A stretch of DNA of 8,540 nucleotides from an uncultured Campylobacter sp. (GTDB taxonomy: Bacteria > Campylobacterota > Campylobacteria > Campylobacterales > Campylobacteraceae): contig NZ_CALKTS010000165.1 of assembly GCF_937997595.1 (NCBI RefSeq), positions 1-8,540 on the forward strand, in the 5' to 3' direction. The first letter of the stretch is position 1. Every line of letters begins with the position of its first letter. Under the pieces are notes generated by a model. That model was not told the DNA's origin and made no database searches. It saw nothing but the letters and a program-made list of their open reading frames with translations. The position numbers were made by a program, and so were the translations under genes. Shown one piece after another: positions 1 to 5,665 of the stretch.

Positions 1-103
1 TCCCACTCTTAAAATTTACCTTCTGTAGCCAAGGGTGCGCTGGATAACACGACGTCGGTATTTTCGTCTCGCTCTAAATTTACCTTCCGCCGCACCGCTA
101 AAT
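1..103. other. Gene-free stretch downstream of the DKNYY gene
   Basis: No supported gene lies here. The stretch follows the stop codon of the minus-strand DKNYY gene. The 12-mer AAATTTACCTTC occurs exactly twice, at 12-23 and 76-87, each embedded in the AAATTT-rich sequence typical of the gaps in this window. I see no GC-rich hairpin followed by a T-run, so no intrinsic terminator can be called for the gene. Confidence 0.5.
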
Positions 104-1552
104 TTAACCGCGCCGCAAACTGCGTTTTCTAAGGTAGCCATAAATCCAGACTCCGAGCAATAAAACCGCCGCGAGGCAATACATATAAAAGGCCGCGCCG
201 TTTTCATACTCCACGTCCTGCGCGCTAAAGACCTGCTGCGACATCTCGGGGTTTCGCGCCGCCTCGTCCGCGATCTGCGCCATCACCTCATCATCATGCA
301 CATCCAGCGTGATCTTTCGCAGATCGATGAAATTCGTCCGCTTATCCAGATGCCTGCCGCTGCGGCCCGTGACGTAAACGCTATGCGAGTAAAAATTTAG
401 ATAATAAAATCCCGCGTCGTCCTTCAAAAGCCTTTCCGAGATCTGCCGCACGTCGCCTTTAAACGGATTATCTCCCGCCCTTTTTAGTGCGCTTAGCTTA
501 CCGCCCTCCCCGCCAAATTTATAATAAACGTACCAAAGCGCGTCTTTTATCCAGCCCTCGATGCCGCTACCGCGCGGGCGATTTAAAATTTTATCCTTGC
601 TTAGATAAAATATGCCGTTTTTGCTCGCAAACAGCATGTATTCTTGATGCCCGCTCTGAAAATTTAGCGGCGTATAGGGCTCGTTTGTAGCCTCAAACCT
701 CTCGCCGTTCATCAGCACCGCGCCCGTAGCGGGATCAAAAAGAAACTCTATGCCCGAGTTTGGCTCCACGAGATACATCTGCTCGCTAGGCGTGAAATTT
801 AGCCTCTCGCCGTCCGCATAGACGCTGCGTCCGTCGCTTAGCCACCGATCGACCGGGCGAAAGTGCGCGGGCGAGCCGGAGCCGTCTTCGTGTATGATTT
901 TTAACCTTATCTGTTTTAGATTTTTTGCGTCGGCACCCGCTAAAATTTTACCCTCGTAAAATACCCGCTCGCCGTCGGTGGCGACGTAAGGGCTCTCGGT
1001 CAGAGGCGAGATGGGCGCGCTAGTATCCAGCCTCGCGTAGGGGTAGTTGTACTCCTGCGGCCATTTAGAGAGCCCGAAGGCGTGAAAAAACACCTTGTAA
1101 ATGTAGCTTATCGCGCCGCCCGTGCGCTGCGTGACGTCCGAGCAGAAATAACTCACGCGCCCGTCGCTGTAGTATCGCGCGCCGATCTTTTGTGTGCGGG
1201 CGGGATCGAGTCCCGACATCTTGCGAGCGCCGCAAAATACGCTACTAGCGTCCATGCCGACGTTTGTGTAGGAGTATCTGCCGGTATCAAGCGCGCGAAA
1301 GCTCGCCGCGTCCGCGCCGCCCTCTAGCTCGTAGGGAGCGAGATTCCAAGAGCGTAGATAAATTTTGCCGCCGATGTCGTAATAATCGCTTCTGCCGATC
1401 TTTTGCGCGTCCGCGGGCAGCTCGCGCGAGCGGTCATACACCGATAGCTCATAGATAAAAACGAGCGAGACGAAGAGCGGCACAAAAAGTACCGCAAATA
1501 GCAGCTTTAGCGCCTTTTTATCAAACCTGCTTAAATTATCTGCCTTTTTCAT
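104..1552 (-). CDS. DKNYY-family protein with a membrane helix at each end
   Basis: This 482-residue protein has a basic N-terminus, a hydrophobic helix at about 17-34, a long hydrophilic middle, a second helix at about 453-473 and a basic tail (KRSLRR). By the positive-inside rule both ends should be cytoplasmic and about 415 residues should face the periplasm. The middle carries repeats of the DKNYY type, in which a short 'D..xVYY.G..I.G.D' pattern recurs: around residues 56-66 (DYYDIGGKIYL), 101-132 (SVFCGARKMSGLDP, then RYYSDGRVSYF), 191-208 (ATDGERVFYEGKILAGAD) and 238-252. The DKNYY family has no established biochemical function and I do not assign one. There are two cysteines in the periplasmic part (C107, C137), a possible disulfide. 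The start ATG has no clear Shine-Dalgarno, but no later start would keep the first helix. It is separated from uraA by 183 nt and is probably transcribed on its own. Confidence 0.85.
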   Translation of the reverse strand: MKKADNLSRFDKKALKLLFAVLFVPLFVSLVFIYELSVYDRSRELPADAQKIGRSDYYDIGGKIYLRSWNLAPYELEGGADAASFRALDTGRYSYTNVGMDASSVFCGARKMSGLDPARTQKIGARYYSDGRVSYFCSDVTQRTGGAISYIYKVFFHAFGLSKWPQEYNYPYARLDTSAPISPLTESPYVATDGERVFYEGKILAGADAKNLKQIRLKIIHEDGSGSPAHFRPVDRWLSDGRSVYADGERLNFTPSEQMYLVEPNSGIEFLFDPATGAVLMNGERFEATNEPYTPLNFQSGHQEYMLFASKNGIFYLSKDKILNRPRGSGIEGWIKDALWYVYYKFGGEGGKLSALKRAGDNPFKGDVRQISERLLKDDAGFYYLNFYSHSVYVTGRSGRHLDKRTNFIDLRKITLDVHDDEVMAQIADEAARNPEMSQQVFSAQDVEYENGAAFYMYCLAAVLLLGVWIYGYLRKRSLRRG

Positions 1553-1558
1553 AAGGCA

Positions 1559-1564
1559 ATTATA
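1559..1564 (-). promoter_or_regulatory. Candidate -10 box for the DKNYY gene
   Basis: The minus strand reads TATAAT, a perfect sigma-70 -10 hexamer, ending only 6 nt before the ATG. No -35 is recognisable, which is usual in Campylobacter. If used, the transcript would start at or next to the start codon. Such A/T words are frequent in this DNA, so the call is tentative. Confidence 0.35.
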
Positions 1565-1653
1565 TATCTTGCTAGTTTAAAACGTTAGAAATTTGCGAGC
1601 GTTTGCAGGGGAAATTTTAAAATTTAGGACGCAGTAAATTTGGCGGCGAAAGC

Positions 1654-1698
1654 TGCGGGTAAATTTGACGCCGAAATTTTAGCTCAAATTTACCCGCA
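1654..1698 (-). repeat. Perfect 15-bp inverted repeat downstream of uraA
   Basis: The arms TGCGGGTAAATTTGA (1654-1668) and TCAAATTTACCCGCA (1684-1698) are exact reverse complements separated by 15 nt. The element begins about 37 nt after the uraA stop codon. It could fold as a stable hairpin in the uraA transcript. However, no T-run follows on the minus strand, so it is not a canonical intrinsic terminator; it may protect the 3' end or be a repeat remnant. Confidence 0.7.
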
Positions 1699-1735
1699 AC
1701 CGCGCGAAACGACTCAAGCTCCGTGCAAATTTCAC

Positions 1736-2977
1736 TTAGTACCCGTCAAAATGCTTGGTCTTTGGCAGCACCAAATTTAGCGTAATGCCGATAAGCGCGC
1801 CAAGTCCCACGCCGCTAAAGCTCATAGCGCCAAAGTCCAGCACCATGCCGCCGATCGCGCAGACGAAGATGAGCGCGACGATGATCATATTGCGCGGCTC
1901 GGCTAGATCCACGCCGTTTTTGATCAGAGTCTCCATGCCCACGCTCGCGATGATACCGAAAAGCAGCAACATAATACCGCCGATAACGGGAGCGGGGATC
2001 GTGGAGAGCGCGGCGCCGAGCTTGCCCACGAAAGCTAGCAGTATCGCCGTAAGCGCGGCAAAAGTCATGATGGCGGGATTGTAGGCCTTTGTGATGCTAA
2101 CTGCGCCCGTAACCTCGGAGTAGGTGGTGTTTGGCGGGCCGCCAAAGCAGCCTGCTAGCGATGTCGCGAGTCCGTCGCCCAGCAGCGTGCTTTTAAGCCC
2201 CGGATTTTTTAGGAAATTTTCCTTCGTGACGTTGCTGATCGCAAGCATATCGCCGATGTGCTCGATCGCGGGCGCGATGGCGATAGGCACCATGTAGATC
2301 ACGGCTTCGAGCTTAAAAACCGGCGCGGTGAAATGCGGCAGCACAAACCACGGCGCGGACAAAATCGGCGTAAAATCCACGATGCCGATAAATAGCGACG
2401 CGCAGTATCCTACCGCGATGCCGCAAAGTATCGGCACGAGGCGCAGCATGCCGCGGCCAAACATCATAACGACGATAACCGCCGAGAGCGAGATGAGCGC
2501 GATGGTAAGCGACTGCCCCTGCGTATAAAGCGCCTCCTTGCCCTTGCCCATGACCATATTTACGGCTGCGGGCGAGAGGATGAGGCCGATCGTCATGATG
2601 ACGGGGCCGACGACCACGGGCGGTAAAATTTTATGCAAAAACCCCTCGCCTTTGAGCCTAATGAGCAGGCTTAGAACCACGTAAAATAGCCCCGCCGCGA
2701 TCACTCCGCTCATCGTCGCGGCAATGCCCCACTCCTTGACGCCAAAGCTAAGCGGCGCGATGAACGCAAAACTGGATGCGAGAAAGATCGGCGGGACGTG
2801 TTTGCGCGTGATGAGCTGAAACAGCAGCGTGCCGATGCCCGCCGTAAACAGCGCCACGGACGTATCAAGCCCCGTTAAGATCGGCACCAGCACGAGCGCG
2901 CCAAACGCGACGAATAAAAACTGCACGCCGACGAGAGCGTCGCGTAGCCTGAGATTGTAGCCTTCGTATTTTTCCAT
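1736..2977 (-). CDS. uraA: NCS2 nucleobase:cation symporter, uracil permease type
   Basis: An inner-membrane permease of the NCS2 (uracil/xanthine) family that should import uracil or a related nucleobase with protons for salvage. From the chosen start it is 413 residues, a normal family length, almost entirely hydrophobic and consistent with the 14-segment UraA fold. It aligns along its length with E. coli UraA from memory: residues 62-75 (PPIFLASSFAFIAP), 237-250 with the transport-critical glutamate E239 (AIEHIGD), and 282-291 with the second conserved glutamate E288 (NTTYSEVTG). The position of UraA His245 is Asp here (EHIGD), common in other NCS2 branches, so the exact substrate is uncertain. 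The ATG at 2977 is preferred: it matches the family N-terminus (MEKYEGYNLRLRDAL) and follows AGAGGAG at 2981-2987. The frame runs upstream to a TTG at 3088, but that stretch forms a hairpin leader. Confidence 0.9.
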   Translation of the reverse strand: MEKYEGYNLRLRDALVGVQFLFVAFGALVLVPILTGLDTSVALFTAGIGTLLFQLITRKHVPPIFLASSFAFIAPLSFGVKEWGIAATMSGVIAAGLFYVVLSLLIRLKGEGFLHKILPPVVVGPVIMTIGLILSPAAVNMVMGKGKEALYTQGQSLTIALISLSAVIVVMMFGRGMLRLVPILCGIAVGYCASLFIGIVDFTPILSAPWFVLPHFTAPVFKLEAVIYMVPIAIAPAIEHIGDMLAISNVTKENFLKNPGLKSTLLGDGLATSLAGCFGGPPNTTYSEVTGAVSITKAYNPAIMTFAALTAILLAFVGKLGAALSTIPAPVIGGIMLLLFGIIASVGMETLIKNGVDLAEPRNMIIVALIFVCAIGGMVLDFGAMSFSGVGLGALIGITLNLVLPKTKHFDGY

Positions 2978-3030
2978 CTTCTCCTCTTTTATCTTTGCGG
3001 CTTGCCTCGCGAGCGTCTTTAACGGAGCTA

Positions 3031-3081
3031 GTAAAAATTTAGCTTGATAGGCCATATACCTTATCTTTGCTAAATTTTTAC
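3031..3081 (-). promoter_or_regulatory. Long stem-loop in the uraA leader
   Basis: In RNA sense, GTAAAAATTTAGC (from 3081 down) and GCTAAATTTTTAC (down to 3031) are exact reverse complements, giving 13 base pairs. Inside, after a small internal loop (AAA/AA), GATAAGG pairs with CCTATC with one bulged A, closing a 7-nt loop TATATGG at 3058-3052. The structure ends 53 nt before the uraA ATG. The lower stem contains the stop codon of the short leader ORF at 3078-3101. There is no T-run after the stem, so it is not an obvious terminator. Role as a regulatory leader is inference. Confidence 0.45.
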
Positions 3082-3101
3082 GTCGCAACCCTTAAATCCA
3101 T
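3078..3101 (-). CDS. Possible seven-codon leader peptide upstream of uraA
   Basis: ATG-GAT-TTA-AGG-GTT-GCG-ACG-TAA would encode MDLRVAT. It has one of the best ribosome-binding sites in the window: AAGGA at 3109-3113 (plus-strand TCCTT), 7 nt before the ATG. Its TAA lies in the 5' base of the uraA leader stem-loop, so a terminating ribosome would cover the left arm. It is in a different frame from uraA. The peptide shows no run of one amino acid that would identify a classic amino-acid attenuator. Very short ORFs arise by chance, so the call rests on the SD and on position. Confidence 0.3.
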   Translation of the reverse strand: MDLRVAT

Positions 3102-3138
3102 CTCGCGATCCTTCGCCTTGGCTCCTGTATTAAAATTT

Positions 3139-3144
3139 ATAATA
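3139..3144 (-). promoter_or_regulatory. Candidate -10 box for uraA
   Basis: The minus strand reads GTG-TATTAT-AAATTTTAATACAGG, a plausible -10 with a TG just upstream. It would give a leader of roughly 155 nt that includes the short ORF and stem-loop. The plus strand also reads TATAAT at 3138-3143, so the site is ambiguous in direction. Confidence 0.3.
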
Positions 3145-3177
3145 CACCGACATTCTGTAAAATTTTAACTCGCCGCA

Positions 3178-3200
3178 GTCGCGGACGAATAGTCCACTCC
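3178..3200. repeat. Diverged dispersed repeat, copy 1
   Basis: This 23-nt segment matches 3407-3429 at 17 of 23 positions, and all six differences are transitions. Both copies are preceded by an AAAATTTT word about 10 nt upstream, so the homologous stretch may be nearer 40 nt. Function unknown. Confidence 0.4.
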
Positions 3201-3406
3201 TTTGCAAGCACTAAAAATTTATCGAAACTACACATCATCTGTCTTAAATATTTTCAAAATTTATGCCTTTCCACCTCATTTTACCGCGAATTCCATCCAA
3301 AGCCCACGATTGCGCTCCTTTATTCGGCTCATTTCCACCTCGTCTAAAGAAAAAATACTACGCCTTAATTTTTAAATCTGACACATCAAAAATTTTGATC
3401 TACCCG

Positions 3407-3429
3407 GTCGCAGACGGGCAGTCCGTTCC
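3407..3429. repeat. Diverged dispersed repeat, copy 2
   Basis: Partner of the copy at 3178-3200 (17 of 23 identical, transitions only). Its core GTCGCAGAC recurs exactly at 5395-5403 in the gap between gpsA and gatB, which may be a third, shorter remnant. Confidence 0.4.
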
Positions 3430-3752
3430 ACCCTCGGCCGTCAACCACCTGCGACTCATCTTAAATGTTTTAAAATTTTACGACCTCGCTTTAAAATTTC
3501 GCACTCAAGCTTAAAACGAAATTTTAAATCAGAGCCGCTACGCCACATCATATACAAGCGCCCTTTTGCTGCGATTTTGCGTCGTATCAGATGCGCGAAG
3601 CCGCAAGGCGAAAATCAAGCCCATAAAATTATTGGGCAAAGCCGCATAAGCAGAACCAAACAAACAACGACCAAAATCCGCAAACCAGCAACTAAATTTC
3701 ACAAACATAGCGGATAAATCAAAACTATGCAGGCCGAATTTACCGCTAAAAT

Positions 3753-4667
3753 TTAGCGAGTAAATTCCGTCGCACGGCTATTTTTGCGCAGCAGATCCTT
3801 CAGGCTCGCTCTTACGTCCTTGCCACGCAGAATTTGCGCGACCTCGGTAGCGATCGGAGCGTAGATCTTGTGCTTTGCCGCGATATTTACGACCGCTTCG
3901 GTCGTAGCTACACCCTCGGCGACCTCGCCCAACTCGCGCAGAATTTCTTCGAGCCCTTTGCCGCGCGCAAGTCCTAACCCCACGCGGTAGTTTCGCGATA
4001 GCACACTCGAGGCGGTCAAAAACAAATCACCCACACCACTTAAGCCTAAAAAAGTCTCGTCTCGGGCACCGAAAAACTTGCCAAAGCGCGCGATCTCTAC
4101 GATGCCGCGTGCGATCAAGCTCGCTCTAGCGTTATTTCCGAGCTCGAGCCCATCGCAAACGCCGCTAGCGATGGCGATGACGTTTTTATACGCGCCGCAC
4201 ACCTCTGCGCCAATGATATCGCCACTAGTGTAGGTCTTGATGTAGGCAGGGAAGGCGCTTGCGAAAAGTTCAGCTAGATTTTCGTTACACGAGCTTACGA
4301 CGAGCGCGCAAGGCAGCTTCTGCATGACTTCGGTGGCAAACGACGGACCTGATAGATAAGCAAGATTGCCGCGTGCAACATACGCTTCAAAAATTTCGTT
4401 CAAAAACCTGCCGCTAGCCACGTCAATGCCCTTGGAAGCGACTAGAATTTTTTGATTTTTGTAGGTGAAATTTTGATCCAGCCACTGCGCGGTTTGCTGC
4501 GCTGCGAGCACAAACACCAGTGCTTCGCATTCCAGCGCTTCGCTCACGCTTACAAAATGCGGAATTTGTCTTGGCGTGCGCGAAGTGATGACGCATTCGT
4601 TTTTTGCGCTAAGCGCGTCAAAAAGTGCGCTACCCCATTTGCCCGCGCCGATAACCGCGATTTTCAT
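3753..4667 (-). CDS. gpsA: Glycerol-3-phosphate dehydrogenase [NAD(P)+]
   Basis: A cytoplasmic enzyme that reduces dihydroxyacetone phosphate to sn-glycerol-3-phosphate, the backbone precursor of phospholipids. The protein is 304 residues, close to the usual size. The N-terminal Rossmann domain opens with the dinucleotide motif MKIAVIGAGKWGSAL (1-15). Further family motifs are VASKGI (77-81, with K79), LSGPSFATEV (105-114), GAYKNVIAIASG with the catalytic lysine K161, the substrate-binding stretch LGNNARASLIARG (176-188) and SGVGDLFLTASS...SRNYRVG (210-230). The start at 4667 is chosen because it puts the GxGxxG motif at the N-terminus and follows AAGGA at 4673-4677 with 5-nt spacing; the frame extends upstream to a TTG at 4712 but without family support. 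It is separated from gatB by almost 1 kb here. Confidence 0.96.
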   Translation of the reverse strand: MKIAVIGAGKWGSALFDALSAKNECVITSRTPRQIPHFVSVSEALECEALVFVLAAQQTAQWLDQNFTYKNQKILVASKGIDVASGRFLNEIFEAYVARGNLAYLSGPSFATEVMQKLPCALVVSSCNENLAELFASAFPAYIKTYTSGDIIGAEVCGAYKNVIAIASGVCDGLELGNNARASLIARGIVEIARFGKFFGARDETFLGLSGVGDLFLTASSVLSRNYRVGLGLARGKGLEEILRELGEVAEGVATTEAVVNIAAKHKIYAPIATEVAQILRGKDVRASLKDLLRKNSRATEFTR

Positions 4668-4680
4668 TATGTTCCTTTTT

Positions 4681-4940
4681 AAAAATTTATTCGCAAATTT
4701 GCGGTTTTTCAAATTTCATTCTCTTGAAATTCCCACTCTTTGAAAATTTAGCCCAAAAGCGCCGACATGAGCCTGTGCAAACGCTAGCCGAAGCCACGCT
4801 TTAAAATTCGCTTTTTGAAATTTCATCTCGTCAAAATTTCGTCTCATTAAAATTTTGCGCTTTTGAAATTTACTCAGCAAAAACTTCGCTTTTTTAAAAT
4901 TTACCTCGCTAAAATTTCATACTTTTAAGATTTTGCTCTT
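4681..4940. repeat. Degenerate AT-rich tandem array with about 16-bp period
   Basis: Units resembling TTGAAATTTCATCTCG recur head to tail with spacing of 15-17 nt, most clearly at about 4811-4935, where at least seven successive units each carry an AAATTT-like core and a short pyrimidine/GC tail (for example TCAAAATTTCGTCTCA, TTAAAATTTTGCGCTT, TTGAAATTTACTCAGC). A second shorter run at 4690-4750 is split from it by about 50 nt of unrelated sequence. It lies directly upstream of gpsA. I see no leader-repeat-spacer structure, so this is not CRISPR. Confidence 0.45.
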
Positions 4941-5108
4941 CCGCCAAAAAACACTTTCACAAAAGGCGCGGCAGTGAACGAATGAGGATTTTGAAACTCC
5001 ATTATACGTTTTAAATTTCACTCGTGTATCGCCGAAGCAAATCAAATTTTTAAAAATTTTAATCAAACGCCCGATCGCAAATCGCGCTTTTAAATCCGCT
5101 TAAATCTA
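4941..5108. other. Gene-free part of the gpsA-gatB gap
   Basis: AAATTTT-rich sequence with stops in all frames and no recognisable gene or RNA. The stretch at about 5040-5062 is almost pure A/T and partly palindromic (AAATTTTTAAAAATTT). Confidence 0.4.
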
Positions 5109-5204
5109 TCAAAGCGTGCTTTGAGCCCAGATGATCTTGCGGTCGCTCGCCACGTTATCGTTTGGCGTAAAGTTTGCAGCACACACATCCGACGCAGCGA
5201 TTGA
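5109..5204 (-). pseudogene. Possible 3' end of a decayed gene
   Basis: A 31-codon minus-strand frame ends in TGA at 5111-5109 and reads SIAASDVCAANFTPNDNV followed by ASDRKIIWAQSTL. It has ordinary codons and balanced composition, more like real protein than the flanking frames, but it starts right after an in-frame TAA (5207-5205) and has no start codon of its own. I do not recognise the family. It may be the tail of the hypothetical frame upstream (5235-5618) after frameshifts, or chance. Confidence 0.2.
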
Positions 5205-5234
5205 TTAAATTGAGCCTGCACATCGACTCGCCGC

Positions 5235-5618
5235 TCAAATTCGACCCTGCGTATTCGACCCTACCTGCCGCACCCCGAGCTTCCGTTCTTGCTTCCTCAA
5301 GCAGAGTAATTTTACGTATTCCCTGCGAGCTTTACCGCGCTTTGATGGTAGCCGTAAATAAAATTTTTTAACTGGTGCCTTCTTAAACCACTCCGTCGCA
5401 GACCGACACTCGCGCAAACGATCCACACGAGAAAAAACGAGCTCAAAAGAACAAAACGTGCGCGAGGAGAGCGGATAGCCGCCGAGATCGCACCGAATGA
5501 AATTATAATATAACACACAAAAGCCTTCGTCATTGGCGCCTGAAAGCTTTAGCTTGAAGCAAAACGCTGCGAGCGGATTTAAAATTTTATCCCTAAGGGC
5601 TTCATCTATTGCATGCAT
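5235..5618 (-). CDS. Hypothetical protein, possibly part of a broken gene
   Basis: A 127-codon frame that begins 47 nt after the gatB stop; AAAGG lies about 9 nt before the ATG. It starts MHAIDEALRDKILNPLAAF and continues without any motif I recognise; the second half is rich in K and R (KKAPVKKFYLRLPSKRGKARR). An overlapping minus-strand frame at 5312-5533 (73 codons, start MTKAFVCYIIISFGAIS) instead predicts two membrane helices split by RSPRAR, and a third frame at about 5180-5330 also reads like protein (KITLLEEARTEARGAAGRVEYAG). Three frames with coding-like text in succession suggest a decayed gene, but it may also be a real small gene or chance. Confidence is low. Confidence 0.3.
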   Translation of the reverse strand: MHAIDEALRDKILNPLAAFCFKLKLSGANDEGFCVLYYNFIRCDLGGYPLSSRTFCSFELVFSRVDRLRECRSATEWFKKAPVKKFYLRLPSKRGKARREYVKLLCLRKQERKLGVRQVGSNTQGRI

Positions 5619-5639
5619 CGCACCCCGCCTTTAATTCGC

Positions 5640-5657
5640 CTTTTGCCGCCGCAAAAG
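5640..5657 (-). other. Small hairpin after gatB
   Basis: CTTTTGC (5640-5646) and GCAAAAG (5651-5657) form a perfect 7-bp stem with a 4-nt loop starting about 8 nt after the gatB stop codon. No T-run follows on the minus strand, so it is at best a weak terminator or a 3'-end structure. Confidence 0.35.
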
Positions 5658-5665
5658 CTGCGAAA

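Larger units (their letters stand above)
3145..3752. other. Long gene-poor interval between uraA and gpsA
   Basis: About 600 nt without a convincing gene. It contains two diverged copies of a 23-nt sequence (3178-3200 and 3407-3429), the decamer TTTCCACCTC twice (3268-3277 and 3332-3341), and short palindromes such as ATCAAAAATTTTGAT (3385-3399) and CGCTAAAATTTAGCG (3744-3758, overlapping the gpsA stop codon). A weak hairpin at 3619-3637 (GCCCA/TGGGC, 9-nt loop) is followed on the minus strand by TTGATTTT and could be a poor gpsA terminator. I found no tRNA-like sequence. An 83-codon plus-strand frame at 3263-3514 has no domain or good ribosome-binding site and is not called. Confidence 0.5.

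Noticed and set aside
1755..2084. Plus-strand frame of 109 codons inside uraA
   Set aside because: It is the antisense shadow of uraA; Ser/Pro/Ile-rich text without family features. The same holds for other plus-strand frames inside the DKNYY gene, gpsA, gatB and atpB.
2978..3088. N-terminal extension of uraA to a TTG at 3088 or an ATG at 3055
   Set aside because: The ATG at 2977 matches the family N-terminus and has AGAGGAG; the upstream stretch folds into a long hairpin. The ATG near 3055 has only a weak AAGG close by and is buried in the hairpin loop.
3263..3514. 83-codon plus-strand frame between uraA and gpsA
   Set aside because: No good Shine-Dalgarno, no recognisable domain, and it runs through the diverged repeat at 3407-3429; composition looks like translated gap DNA.
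3640..3745. Possible tRNA or small RNA in the A/C-rich stretch after gpsA
   Set aside because: No T-loop (GGTTCGA-like) sequence and no cloverleaf pairing could be found on either strand.
4668..4712. Extension of gpsA to a TTG at 4712
   Set aside because: It would place 15 extra residues before the nucleotide-binding motif, and the ATG at 4667 has an AAGGA at ideal spacing.
4723..4833. 36-codon minus-strand frame upstream of gpsA (start MKFQKANFKAWLRLAF)
   Set aside because: No convincing ribosome-binding site, and it lies largely in the AAATTT repeat array.
4690..4940. CRISPR-like array
   Set aside because: Units of about 16 bp are adjacent and degenerate with no constant repeat or unique spacers, and there are no cas genes.
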